Part shown: positions 49,203 to 59,800 of the stretch, piece by piece | Layout: every line of letters starts with the position of its first letter | Position numbering within the stretch: the first letter of the stretch is position 1 | Source of the DNA: Abyssibacter sp. | GTDB lineage: Bacteria > Pseudomonadota > Gammaproteobacteria > Nevskiales > OUC007 | Assembly: GCA_023146115.1 (NCBI GenBank) | Contig: JAGLCS010000025.1 | Coordinates: forward strand, 1 to 63,762 | Direction: 5' to 3' | DNA: 63,762 bases | The notes under the pieces: model-generated | What the model saw: only the letters and a program-made list of their open reading frames with translations | What the model was told of the DNA's origin: nothing | Databases searched by the model: none | Translations under genes and position numbers: made by a program

Positions 49203-49796
49203 CTAGAGCGTCCCCTTGGTGGAGGGCATGCTGTCGCCGGCCCGCGGGTCCAGTGTTGTGGCTGCGCGTAATGCACGTCCAAACGCCTTGAAGATGGTCT
49301 CGGCCACATGATGCGCGTTAACCCCACGCAGCGTGTCGATATGCAACGTGACGTTGGCATGGTTGACAAAGCCCTGGAAGAACTCCGAGATGAGATCGAC
49401 ATCGAAATCCCCGATGCGGGCCCGCGGATAGTCCACAAAATAATGCAGGCCCGGTCGGCCGGAGAAATCGATCACGACACGCGAGAGCGCCTCATCTAAA
49501 GGCACGTAAGCATGGGCATAGCGCACGAGACCGCGCTTGTCGCCCACCGCTTTCGCCACGGCCTGGCCCAGCACGATGCCGGTGTCTTCGACCGTATGGT
49601 GCTGGTCCACTTCGAGATCGCCCGACGCACGGATCTTCAGATCGAACAGCCCGTGTCGTCCAATCTGATCGAGCATGTGATCAAAGAACGGAATACCGGT
49701 CGACAAGTCGGTCTGGCCGGAGCCATCTAGGTTGATGCGCACTGCGATCTGGGTTTCGTTCGTATCGCGCGCGACATCCGCAATCCGCGGGTTCAT
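49203..49796 (-). CDS. hisB: Imidazoleglycerol-phosphate dehydratase
   Basis: A 197-residue monofunctional dehydratase (no fused HisN phosphatase domain). Motifs: [36 protein letters not shown] with Mn-binding HHTVED, and [19 protein letters not shown] with the second metal site. ATG 49796 (MNPRIADV) was chosen; the longer frame reaches into the dtd spacer. First gene of the his part, without hisG, D or C nearby. Confidence 0.95.
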   Translation of the reverse strand: MNPRIADVARDTNETQIAVRINLDGSGQTDLSTGIPFFDHMLDQIGRHGLFDLKIRASGDLEVDQHHTVEDTGIVLGQAVAKAVGDKRGLVRYAHAYVPLDEALSRVVIDFSGRPGLHYFVDYPRARIGDFDVDLISEFFQGFVNHANVTLHIDTLRGVNAHHVAETIFKAFGRALRAATTLDPRAGDSMPSTKGTL

Positions 49797-49918
49797 GCAA
49801 GCATCAGGGCAGGTGTTGGGCGAAGGATACTCCGATGCGACCGGCTGGCAAACGCGCCGGGCACGATTCGGGCAGTCCGGTCGTCTTTCGGCAGGACTAC
49901 CGGCACCTCGTTTGAGTC

Positions 49919-50362
49919 TCAACCCGGAACGGACAGCCAGAACGTCACCGGGCCGTCATTGACAAGCGAGACCTGCATGTCGGCGCCGAACCGGCCCACC
50001 TGCACGTTACCCAGACGGTGTTGCGCCTGTTTCACCAGCGCCTCGAACAGAGGCTCTGCGAGATTCGGCGTGGCGGCCGTCGAAAACCCGGGGCGAGTGC
50101 CTTTGCGTGTGTCGGCGACCAGCGTGAACTGCGACACCAGCAATAAACCGCCCCCGATATCGACCAGCGAGCGATTCATCCGGCCGCTGTCATCCGCGAA
50201 CATCCGGTACGTGACCATGCGCTCGGCCAACCTGGAAGCATGCTCCGGACCGTCATGGGGCTCAACGCCCACCAGGGCCAGACACCCCTTGGAAATGCTT
50301 GCGATCTCGGCGTTGTCCACCGACACCGAAGCCTGCGTGACGCGCTGCAACAATGCCTTCAT
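49919..50362 (-). CDS. dtd: D-aminoacyl-tRNA deacylase
   Basis: A 147-residue DTD. Family text: [59 protein letters not shown] with the SQFTL active-site segment, and [12 protein letters not shown] at the end with the Gly-Pro selectivity motif (GPVT). It removes D-amino acids from tRNA. It is divergent from the small RNA candidate. Confidence 0.96.
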   Translation of the reverse strand: MKALLQRVTQASVSVDNAEIASISKGCLALVGVEPHDGPEHASRLAERMVTYRMFADDSGRMNRSLVDIGGGLLLVSQFTLVADTRKGTRPGFSTAATPNLAEPLFEALVKQAQHRLGNVQVGRFGADMQVSLVNDGPVTFWLSVPG

Positions 50363-50439
50363 GCGTAGGAATTTTCTGACACGCGCGCTATCCGACGAAC
50401 TGACATGGAAATCTCATGATGAGCGCGCATAATAGCCTC

Positions 50440-50676
50440 AGCCTGTTCAGGGACACGGAGTCCAGGGATGGTTAGAACGGGCTTGAGCAAGGATGGTGAT
50501 TTTACAGACCTAACAAGGTTCTGATTTCGGAGGTCGCCGGGCAAGGAACGCCTGGTTTGAGCGGTTGGCCAAGAGCCGCTGGCTGGATGCCGACGTGATG
50601 TGATGGTTCCCCAGTCGTCCGTTACGTTCATTGCCTTCGTACTCGGCCCGGTGTTTACACCGGGCCATCTTTTTTT
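50440..50676 (+). ncRNA. Candidate CsrA/RsmA-binding small RNA (CsrB/RsmY-like)
   Basis: An intrinsic terminator at 50645-50676 has no CDS to end: dtd is divergent and the next gene starts downstream at 50721, so a plus-strand transcript must begin in between. The span contains ANGGA at 50449, 50455, 50464, 50489 and 50543, plus TCGGA at 50527. Two sit in hairpin loops: GGAC-ACGGA-GTCC (50451-50463) and CCGGGC-AAGGAAC-GCCTGG (50537-50555, one G-U pair). This is the signature of RNAs that sequester CsrA/RsmA. A -10-like CATAAT at 50428-50433 would place the start near 50440. No GacA-type TGTAAG/CTTACA dyad was found. The 358-bp spacer shows nothing else. Confidence 0.45.
50645..50676 (+). terminator. 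Orphan rho-independent terminator
   Basis: A perfect 10-bp stem, GGCCCGGTGT (50645-50654) with ACACCGGGCC (50657-50666), a tight TT loop and seven T (50670-50676), 45 bp before the start of the AddB-like gene. Confidence 0.9.
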
Positions 50677-50720
50677 CTGGCGCCAGAAACCGATCCAATC
50701 AGCTCGCGTAAACTGCGCTC

Positions 50721-53318
50721 GTGCTGACGCTCACTTCCACCGAGACGCGAGCCCGCGCGCTTCGCACCGCCGCCGCGCTGGGCGCCCGAGATCAAGGCCT
50801 GACGGTGTGGGAAGCACCGCAGTTCCTGTCGCTTGACCGCTGGCTCGCCGAAACCTGGGCCGCCAGCTGGCCGAATGAGCAGATCCTGCACCCCGTTCAG
50901 GAACTCGCTCAATGGATGGCCTGCGTTGATGCCGACCCGGTCGCCGAGAACCTGCTGTCGACCAAGACCATTGCCCGCCAATTGCGCGCTGCCGATCGAC
51001 TGGTGGCGAGCCATCACATCGACCTGAGCAACGCGCCGGCATGGACGCCGGAACAAGCGGCCTTCCAGCGATGGCTCCCCCAGCTGAATGCCGAACGACA
51101 GAGTCGCGGCGAACTCTCTGCGGCGGCGATTCCGGCAGCGTTTGTCGAACGACTGCGCCAGGGGCTGATTCGGCCACCCGAAGCCGTCGCCCTGGACTTT
51201 CCCTACGCGGGCCTCCTACTGAACCCTTCACAGCGGGCCGCGTTGCAAGCATTGGAGCAAACCGGCACCCGGCTGCAGCATGTAGCGCCTGGCGCCACCG
51301 TTCCCGCCTCGTCCGCCCGCATCTTTGCCGACGCTGAGGCCGAGCGGCGCGCCTGCGCCGCACAGATCGCCAAGCTGCTGGGCGCACTGAGTGACACCGC
51401 AACCCTACCGGTGCTGGTCGTCGCCACCGCCAATCCCGACGCCGACCGGGCGGCACTCGAAGACGCCTTGCAGACAGCCCTGCGCCTCACGCCGGCCCAC
51501 GGCGCCGCAAGCGCCTGGCGGTTTGAGCGGGCCGACGCGCTGACCAGTAACCCGTGGGCGGCGGCCGCGCTGGACATTCTGTCGCTGCGCCTCTGGGACA
51601 ACCGGTTCAGCACCGTTTCGCGGCTGCTACTGTCCGGCGCTCAATGGCAAGGCCCGCAACATGCGGCCGCCACCCGTTTGGAAACGCAGCTGCGCGAGCG
51701 TTGCGCGCCGCGTATCCACCTGCGCGACTTCGTGACCCACGCTGATCCCGGATTCAGGGACGGCTGGGAGGCGCTGGAACAAGTCGTCCGCGACGAGCCA
51801 CGCCGCGCAACCCCCGGGGATTGGGTCGAGCACTTCGGCCGGCGCCTGCAGGCGCTCGGCTGGGGCCGCTCGGATGAACGCGACTCCGAGCAATGGCAAA
51901 GCACCGAGGCCGTGCGGGAGAGCCTGCAGCAGCTGGCGGTGCTGGACCGACAACTCGGTGCAATCAGCTTCGAGGCCGCCACCGGCTGGTTCGGCGAGTT
52001 GTTGCGCTCGAGACGCTTCGCACCCCGCGTCGACGCGATCCAGCCGATTCTGATCTGTGACTTTGAGGCAGCCTGCGAAACACCGGCGGATGCCCGCTGG
52101 ATTCTGGGCGCCGACGACTCCAATGTCCTCGGCCGCTCGCTCAACCAACCGTTCATCGCGCGGGAGCTGCTGACGCAAGCCAACGTGCCGGGCGCATCAC
52201 CCGACAGCCGGTTGCAGCGCGCACGCGCGATGACAGCGGCCTGGCGCCAGCAGACGAACGAGCTACACCTGAGCATGCCGCTGCTGGACGACACCGGAGC
52301 GCAGCAGCATCCCAGTGGCTTGCTGGGCAGTGATGTGCGCTGGACGTCGGCCACCGCGGCCTTCGAAACCGCCCACGGCATTCCCGCGACACTCATCCGG
52401 ACCCCCGAACCCGCATTGCCGCCCATTACCGACCCGGCCGGCGATGGCATCCGGGGCGGTACACGTCTGCTGCAAACCTGTGCACAGTCGTTATTCGCTG
52501 CGATGGTGCAGTTCCGGCTGGGCGCCGAACCGATGAACGAGCCGGCCAACGGCCTGGACCCGCGGGCGCAGGGGCAGCTCATACATGCGGCGCTCGCCGC
52601 GATCTGGACGGAGCTGGGGCACTCACAGGCCCTCGGACGGATGAGCGCCTCAGACCTGGAGGCGCTGGTCGATGCCCATCTCGATCACCTGCTTCCCGCC
52701 GCGCTGCCAACCCATCGCTACCCTCGCCTGGTGATCGAATCCGAGCGTGCCCGCATCGGCCGTCTGCTGGTGGCCTGGCTGCAGCACGAACAGCGGCGCA
52801 GCGAACCATTCACCGTTCTGGCCCACGAGCGAGCAGCCGAGGTGATGTTTGAGGACCTACCCTTACGATTCCGGGTGGACCGTCTGGACCGGGTGGACAC
52901 TGCCGAAGGCAGCCGCTACCTGATTCTGGACTACAAGACGGGCCGCGACGTCCAACCTGGCGGCTGGCAGGCCGACCGGCTGCGCGAGCCGCAATTACCG
53001 CTTTACGCCTCGCCGGAAGCGATCGCGGCGCTGGGCATCGAGCGGGCCGACGGCATCGCCTTCGCCCATGTGCATGCCAATCGACGACGCATCGCGTCGG
53101 CCACGAACTGGGCGGCGCGACTCATCGACGACGATCCCACACCCCGTCGCCAGCCAGACTTCGACACCCTGCTCGCCGATACCCACGCCCGGCTTCGTGA
53201 TTTGACCCGGGCGTTTCTGGCGGGACGGGCCGACTACGTACCGGGCGCGTTACGCGACAGCCCGCTTCAGGTCCTGATCCGCGATCCGCTCACCGATGAC
53301 GCGGAGACCGACGCATGA
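50721..53318 (+). CDS. AddB-like PD-(D/E)XK nuclease (TIGR03623-type DNA repair protein)
   Basis: An 865-residue protein starting at GTG 50721. The first 550 residues resemble a helicase-like scaffold without a Walker A motif, as in AddB. The C-terminal 250 residues are a RecB-type nuclease: RAQGQLIHAALAAIW (GxxxH motif), FEDLPLRFRVDRLDRVD, LILDYKTGRD (Asp/Lys core) and QLPLYA (motif QxxxY). It belongs to the family described as 'probable DNA repair protein' (TIGR03623), related to AddB. It overlaps the following AddA/RecB-like gene by 4 bp (ATGA). The pair probably processes double-strand breaks, in place of or beside RecBCD. Confidence 0.88.
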   Translation: MLTLTSTETRARALRTAAALGARDQGLTVWEAPQFLSLDRWLAETWAASWPNEQILHPVQELAQWMACVDADPVAENLLSTKTIARQLRAADRLVASHHIDLSNAPAWTPEQAAFQRWLPQLNAERQSRGELSAAAIPAAFVERLRQGLIRPPEAVALDFPYAGLLLNPSQRAALQALEQTGTRLQHVAPGATVPASSARIFADAEAERRACAAQIAKLLGALSDTATLPVLVVATANPDADRAALEDALQTALRLTPAHGAASAWRFERADALTSNPWAAAALDILSLRLWDNRFSTVSRLLLSGAQWQGPQHAAATRLETQLRERCAPRIHLRDFVTHADPGFRDGWEALEQVVRDEPRRATPGDWVEHFGRRLQALGWGRSDERDSEQWQSTEAVRESLQQLAVLDRQLGAISFEAATGWFGELLRSRRFAPRVDAIQPILICDFEAACETPADARWILGADDSNVLGRSLNQPFIARELLTQANVPGASPDSRLQRARAMTAAWRQQTNELHLSMPLLDDTGAQQHPSGLLGSDVRWTSATAAFETAHGIPATLIRTPEPALPPITDPAGDGIRGGTRLLQTCAQSLFAAMVQFRLGAEPMNEPANGLDPRAQGQLIHAALAAIWTELGHSQALGRMSASDLEALVDAHLDHLLPAALPTHRYPRLVIESERARIGRLLVAWLQHEQRRSEPFTVLAHERAAEVMFEDLPLRFRVDRLDRVDTAEGSRYLILDYKTGRDVQPGGWQADRLREPQLPLYASPEAIAALGIERADGIAFAHVHANRRRIASATNWAARLIDDDPTPRRQPDFDTLLADTHARLRDLTRAFLAGRADYVPGALRDSPLQVLIRDPLTDDAETDA

Positions 53319-56300
53319 GCGCACCGGCTGATCAGGCCGCCAGGGATCGAGCGCTAAGGCTCGACCGCCATGTCGTCACGATTGCGCCGGCGGGTTCCGG
53401 CAAGACCGGACTGCTCGTGCGGCGCGCGTTGCGCGCCCTGGCCACCGTCGACGAACCGGAATCGGTGGTCTGCATCACGTTCACCAACAAGGCCGCGGCG
53501 GAAATCCGGCTGCGCATCACCGAAGCGTTGGAACTGGCGGACGGTCCCGCGCCGGCCGAGGCTTTCGGCGCGGCGTTGCACGCTGATGCCACCGCGGTGC
53601 GCCAGCGCGATCGCGCCCGCGGCTGGCAACTGCGCGAAAACCCGGACCGTCTGCAGGCGATGACCATTGACGCGTTCAACCAGAGCCTGGCCGCCCGCCT
53701 GCCGATACTCTCCGGCTTCGGAGGCACGCTTAGCATCACCCAGGACCCCGAAAGCCTTTACGCCGAAGCGGTTCTGGCGGTGTTCGATGAACGCAATCTA
53801 AGCGCAGGCCCGGACGACGCACGCGACGCCATCACCGCCGTGCTCAGCTGGGCAGACAACCGCATCGATCAGTTGCTGCCCGCGTTAACCGGTCTGCTCG
53901 CCCGGCGCGATCAATGGCTGGAGCACCTGCCGCAGTTCCTCGACGCGCATGGTGTTCAGGACGCCGACATTCTGCATACGCTGATCGCGGCGCAACTCGA
54001 TCAGCTAATCGGCGCCATCCCGTCGGCGCATCAGGTGGCCATTCGGGATGCCGCCCTGCACGCAGCAACGCATTGGCCCGAGCAGGGCCAGATCGATTCG
54101 GGGGCCTTGCAGCAGTGGCCGCAGCCGGACTGCGAGAGTCTGGCGGCGTGGCAGTTCATCGCCCATCTGCTGCTGACCGCATCGGGCACCTGGCGACGCA
54201 CCGCAGACAAGCGCATCGGCTTTCCGAGTCAGGACAAGACGAGCAAACAAGCATTCCTTGATCTGCTGGACACGCTGGCGAGCCTGCCGCATGCCGAACG
54301 CCTACGTGATCTATTCGATCGGGTTCGAACGCTGCCGGAGCCGAGCTTGCCGCCAACCAGCCTCGCATTGCGGGCGGCGCTGGGCCGGGTGCTTCGCCTT
54401 TGCTATGCGGAGCTGCGTCTGCAGTTCGCCCAGCGCGGCGAGGCCGATTTCATCGAAGTCGCGCTGGCGGCTGTTACCGCAGCCAGCGGCGAAGCCGGTG
54501 CGGAGGCGATCGCACATGCCGACGCGCAAATCCAGCACCTGCTCATCGATGAAATGCAGGACACCAGCGAATCCCAGATCCGGCTGGTTCGGGAACTGAC
54601 CGCCAACTGGTCGCCGGATGACGGGCGCTCGCTATTCCTCGTCGGTGACCCGCAGCAGTCCATTTACGCCTTTCGCAAGGCGGATGTGCGGCTGTTCGTG
54701 GACTTGATCGAATCCAAGCGCCTTGGCGGTCTGGAACTGACCGTCGAGACGCTAAGCGCCAACTTCCGCAGCGCGCCGACGCTCATCGACTGGTTCAACG
54801 GAGCGCTCGGCCAGCTGTTTCCCACCCGGTCAGACCGCGGTATCGGCGCCGTGACGTACACGCCGTGCACGGCCGGACGCGACAAAGGCGGCGATGCCGG
54901 TGCCCGGGTTGTGGCCGTGCCATCGGGCGACAAGCAGGACGAAGTGCAGGCCGCTGTGGAAACCGTGGAAGCGTTACTGGCGTCGGCCGCGCCAGACGCC
55001 AGCATCGCGATACTCGCGGCGACGCGCCCACAGCTAACCCCGGTGCTCGACGCACTGCGCGGGCGTTTGCAGGAGCCGTTCCAGGCCGTGGATATCGATC
55101 CGCTGGCCGAGCGTCCGAATGTTCGCGACGTGGTGCAGCTCATCCGGGCCATCCGCCATCCGGAGGACCGACTGGCCTGGACTGCGCTGCTGCGCGCGCC
55201 CTTTGTCGGCTTGCAATGGGCCGATCTGATCGTGCTGTCCCGCGGGCAGCTGCATCGCTCCTGGCCGGCGCGTCTGCGTGACCTCCCGGCACAAGGCCTT
55301 AGCGACGATGCAAGAGCCCGGCTGGCACGCCTACAGGCAGCACTGGCCGTCGCGGAGGCCCGGCGCGCTCATCTCGCCGATGCTGCGGACGCGTTGTGGA
55401 CGCTGCTGCGGGGGCCGGATTGCGTCTCGCCAGATGATTTCACCGCCATCCGGCAACTCTTTCGCCTGCTGCGTAGCTGCTGTGTCGGCGGTGAACTGCA
55501 GGACTGGCCCGCCTTCGACCGACGCCTGCAGCAGCTCTATCGCGGCGCCGGGCGTGGCCGCATCGAGGCCTTGACCATCCACAAGTCCAAAGGATTGCAG
55601 TACGACCATGTCGTGCTGGTGGGCTGCGGCCGAGCGTCTCGCGGGCAGGACAGACCCCTGCTACACCTGCGCACCGTGCCGCATGGCGCATTGTTGGTGG
55701 CCAAGCCTGCGGATGAGAACGATCCGGGCCAGGCGCAATACGACTTCTTGCATCGCCTGGCAACCGACGCCGCGGCGGCCGAGGCCTTGCGCCTGCTGTA
55801 CGTGGCGGTAACGCGGGCCAAGGAAAGCCTGCACATCGTGGCCGCCGCCGCGCCGCGCGAAACCGCAGACGGCTTGGCTTATCAGCCCAGGGCACATTCG
55901 ATCGCCGCCCGGCTATGGCCGGTGATCGAACCCTGCTTTGAAGGGCTCGCCCCCTGCGAGGACCAGGCCGAGGTAACCGCCGACTCGACGACCCAAGCCG
56001 GCGCGCTGCCGCAAATCGATCGTCTGCCCGCCGACTGGCCGGTGGCGCCGCCACCGCCCGTGTGGGCCCCGACCGAACGCCGCACGCTCAAACCGAGTGA
56101 GCAGGTCCTGGAAGGCGAGGCCGGCGCGACCGTCGGAGATCTGCACGCGACCTTGATCGGCACCATGTACCACGAGGCACTGGAACGCATCATCTCCGAA
56201 GGACTGGACGCCTGGGCCGATGCGGGCCGCTCGCGAGCCGGGCCAATGCGCGCGGGCCTGCGGCGAATGGGCATGCCGGAGGATCAGGTCGAAACCGCCG

Positions 56301-56689
56301 TGGAGCGCGTGTTGCTGCTGTTAGCCCGCACCTTGGACGGCGAACGCAGCCGATGGATGCTGCGATCACATCCCTGGCACGCCTCCGAGTACCACCTGTC
56401 AGGCTGGCTCGACGGACAGTGGGTGTCGGCGATTATCGATCGCTGCCTGGAAGACGACGCAGGCCAGCTTTGGGTGATCGATTACAAGACGACGCGCCAG
56501 CCTATCGACGATCCCGACGACCGCGACAGATATCGGCAGAGGGCCATTGCTCAATACGCCGCCCAACTGACGCAGTACGCACAATTGCTCGGCCAGCTGA
56601 GGGGGCACGCCCTCGTCCGGCGCGGCCTCTACCTTGCAGAACTCGGGGAGCTGATTGACCTTGACGACAAGACAGAACCAACCCTCTAG
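53315..56689 (+). CDS. AddA/RecB-like UvrD-family helicase-nuclease
   Basis: A 1124-residue SF1A helicase. Walker A is APAGSGKT (24-31), motif Ia is ITFTNKAAAEI, Walker B is LLIDEMQDTS, motif III is VGDPQQSIYAFRKADVRLF, motif V is LTIHKSKGLQYDHVVLVG and motif VI is RLLYVAVTRAKESLHIV. The C-terminal PD-(D/E)XK nuclease has GTMYHEALERI, SAIIDRCL, VIDYKTTRQP and QLTQYAQLL. Together with the coupled upstream gene it forms an AddAB-like machine with two nucleases and one motor. No Chi-recognition subunit resembling RecC or RecD is nearby. Confidence 0.9.
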   Translation: MSAPADQAARDRALRLDRHVVTIAPAGSGKTGLLVRRALRALATVDEPESVVCITFTNKAAAEIRLRITEALELADGPAPAEAFGAALHADATAVRQRDRARGWQLRENPDRLQAMTIDAFNQSLAARLPILSGFGGTLSITQDPESLYAEAVLAVFDERNLSAGPDDARDAITAVLSWADNRIDQLLPALTGLLARRDQWLEHLPQFLDAHGVQDADILHTLIAAQLDQLIGAIPSAHQVAIRDAALHAATHWPEQGQIDSGALQQWPQPDCESLAAWQFIAHLLLTASGTWRRTADKRIGFPSQDKTSKQAFLDLLDTLASLPHAERLRDLFDRVRTLPEPSLPPTSLALRAALGRVLRLCYAELRLQFAQRGEADFIEVALAAVTAASGEAGAEAIAHADAQIQHLLIDEMQDTSESQIRLVRELTANWSPDDGRSLFLVGDPQQSIYAFRKADVRLFVDLIESKRLGGLELTVETLSANFRSAPTLIDWFNGALGQLFPTRSDRGIGAVTYTPCTAGRDKGGDAGARVVAVPSGDKQDEVQAAVETVEALLASAAPDASIAILAATRPQLTPVLDALRGRLQEPFQAVDIDPLAERPNVRDVVQLIRAIRHPEDRLAWTALLRAPFVGLQWADLIVLSRGQLHRSWPARLRDLPAQGLSDDARARLARLQAALAVAEARRAHLADAADALWTLLRGPDCVSPDDFTAIRQLFRLLRSCCVGGELQDWPAFDRRLQQLYRGAGRGRIEALTIHKSKGLQYDHVVLVGCGRASRGQDRPLLHLRTVPHGALLVAKPADENDPGQAQYDFLHRLATDAAAAEALRLLYVAVTRAKESLHIVAAAAPRETADGLAYQPRAHSIAARLWPVIEPCFEGLAPCEDQAEVTADSTTQAGALPQIDRLPADWPVAPPPPVWAPTERRTLKPSEQVLEGEAGATVGDLHATLIGTMYHEALERIISEGLDAWADAGRSRAGPMRAGLRRMGMPEDQVETAVERVLLLLARTLDGERSRWMLRSHPWHASEYHLSGWLDGQWVSAIIDRCLEDDAGQLWVIDYKTTRQPIDDPDDRDRYRQRAIAQYAAQLTQYAQLLGQLRGHALVRRGLYLAELGELIDLDDKTEPTL

Positions 56690-56858
56690 TCAATCCTGGC
56701 ATGCAATTCCCACCTGGGAAGCAACGACCACACTTTTGCCGCTAGTACGGGAATTCCGGCCCGGAGTTTGCGCGTAAAGTCTTCGGTTGGCGCCTGGGGG
56801 CGCTACCACGACCATCCTGAAGGCGACGCGCAAGACGTCGAAGCACCGCGGTAACTCT

Positions 56859-59800
56859 ATGCGAACTCTCCATCTTGGCCTGGGCTGCACGGCGGCCCTC
56901 TCCGCTGTGGTTGTATGGACCACATTCAATTCCGTCAGTGCCGACCGCGAGCGTCTGGCAACCGATACCTGCCCACCGGGATACGCCCTGGTGGACCCGG
57001 CCGCGTTTGCCCGGGAGTTCAACCCGGCGTTATCGGACGCGGCCGCAGACAAGCTGCATGCGCAGTACGGCGAGCAGACCTGTGCCAACCGCCGCCTGCC
57101 TGAATCGCTGACCGAAATCGACCAATGGAGCCAGGCGAAACTGCAGGCCTCGGGGCACCCCGGCCAAGCCTTCCGCAACGCGGTGGAGCAGAAGGCGGCG
57201 ATGCTCGCCACCCAGAAAGCGGTGCCGAACGCCGTGGGCGAATGGGAGGAATACGGTATCGGGCCGCAGGTGTCGGACGAGCAGTTTCCCGATGGCTCCA
57301 ATGACGGCATCCCCATGGTCGCCGGCCGCGTCGATGATTTTGCCTACGATGCTGACGCCATGCGCCTGTTCGCCTCGGTCGGAACGGGTGGCGTCTGGGC
57401 CAGCGATGCGGTCGACGGCGACGTCGGCACACTGGGCGACGCCTGGTACCCCATCGGGGACAATCTGCCGACCCTCGTCAACAGCTCGCTGGCCTGGAGC
57501 ACCGTCAATGGCGGTCGCTTGATCGTTCTAACCGGCGAACATGTGCAAGGTGGCAACACCTATGTCGGCTTGGGCGCGTTCTATACCGACGATCTCGGCG
57601 CAACCTGGCATCAATCCATGGGGCTGCCCGACGGCGTCGGCGGCTCGCGCGTGACGATTGATCCGTCCAACCCGAACATCGTCTATGCAGCCACCCATGG
57701 TGGCCTGTTCCGCTCCGACGATGCTGGCGAAACCTTCGCGAATGTCGCGCTGCCGGTCTCCGACAGCTGCGCCGGCAATGAAGATTTTGCTGGCGCCTGC
57801 CAGCTCGCGAACGTGGTGTCGGACGTTGTCGTGAAAATTCCGGGCGGCGCCACGGCAGAGACCTGTGACGCCGCGGGCTGCCCGGTGCTGGCTGCCGTCG
57901 GTTACCGCTCCGGCGCACTGCCTTACGCCGATGGCACGCCGCAGTCACCGGGCAACGGCTTGTATCTGTCGCAAACCGGCGAGGCTGGCAGCTTCGCATT
58001 GATCGACGACGGTAGCGGCGCCCCAGCCGGGTTCGCTCCGTTCGACAAGATCGGCCGTGTGGAATTCGGCATCGCCAGCGGCGACGACCAGGATCACAAC
58101 ATTGTCTACGCGATCGTGCAGGATGCCGCGCTGCTCAACGGCGGTGTCGCCTACGTCGATTCGCTGATCGGGGATGGCATCGAGATTCCCGACCTGCCCT
58201 GCGAGCAGCTACCGGCTGGTGACCCGCAATTCGTCTGCGAACTCGTGGAAGACACCGGCGTACTCAGCAGCACTGCGCTCAACGGGATTTACGTGTCCAC
58301 CGATTTCGGCGAAAGCTGGACGCAGCTGGCGGACGAGCTGGAGATCCTCACCAGCGGACTGGTCGGCGGCTCATCGCTTGCGGCCGCCGCGGCATTGGGC
58401 GTCGGACCGGGCATCCAGGCCTGGTATGACCTCTGGATCGCACCCGACCCCACCGCCACCGACCCCCTCACCGGCGCACCGACTCGACTCACCTTCGGCC
58501 TGGAGGAAATCTGGCAGACCGAATCCTCAGGCATTGTGCCCGTCAATGGCGTCACCCAGCAGCTCAACCCTCTGGATTTCGGGGTCATCGGCACCTACTT
58601 CGCCGGCAACACCTGCCTGTTCCTGATCGGCAACGTCGGTGGCGTCGGCACGCCGATCTGCCCGACCTACGACGGCATCATCAACGGGACCACCACGCAT
58701 CCCGATCAGCACACCGGCTTCTACATCCCCGATGACGTGAACGGCGGCGTGTGGCTGTTCGCGGGTGGTGATGGCGGCGCTTACAAGCAGTATTCGGCGA
58801 ACCCGGTCACCGCCCCGTTCTCCAATGCCAACTGGGAAGACGGCGCCAACCAAGGTTTCTACACGTTGATGAACTACGGCATCAGCGTCGCCAAGGACGG
58901 CACGGTGTACTACGGCCTGCAAGACAACGCATCCGGCAAGATCGAGCCGGACACGCGACGCCAGGTTCGCATCTACATCGGCGACGGCATGTGGACAGCC
59001 GTGGATCCCGATGACTCGCAGACGGCCTTTGTGCAGACGCCCGGCCTATCGATTAACCGCACCAACGACGGTGGCGAGACCTTCAGCTTCGCTGATCCGG
59101 GCGAAGCTGAAGTCGGCGCCGCGCATTTCCTGGGGCCGTTCTTCATGGATCCGCAAAACGCCGATCACATGATCGCGGCCGGCACGATGGTGGCGGAAAC
59201 CACGGATGCGACCACGGCCACCAACTGGGTCAACGTATTCGACCTCGGGGTGAGCCCGGTCACCGGCATCGCCTACCAGGCCCGTCACCGCTCGCTGGAT
59301 CTGGAAGGCGACGCCGCCTACGTGGCGTTCTGCGGGAGCTGCTCTGTGCTGGACGGCAACGCCCAGTTCGATTCGGGCATCGCGACCAATGTCGGTGGCG
59401 ATGCGCCCCCGGCCGCCGGCACATCGGACGGCTGGCACCACGCCACAGCAGACGGCCTGCCCAATCGCTTCATCTACGGGCTGGAAATCGACCCGGCTGA
59501 ACCCACCACGGTTTACGCCGCGCTGGGAGGCTACTCCACCGCTCGCTGGCTACCCGAGGGCGGCTACCTGGATCAGAACACCGACGTTGGCAGCGGCCAT
59601 GTGTTCAAGTCCACCGACGCTGGCGAAACCTTCGTCGACATTTCCGGCAACCTGCCGGATGTCGTGACCACGGCCATCATCAAGCGCGGCGAGCAGCTCA
59701 TCGTCGGCACCGACATCGGCGTGTTCATCTCCAGCGACCTCGAAGGTTCGGAATGGGCGCCACTGGGCGACCTGCCCAACCTGCCAATCAATCAGCTGGT

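Noticed and set aside
50359-50631. 90-codon minus-strand frame in the dtd / AddB-like spacer
   Set aside because: No motif or ribosome-binding site, and it overlaps the predicted small RNA and the start of dtd; the opposite strand has the stronger signals.
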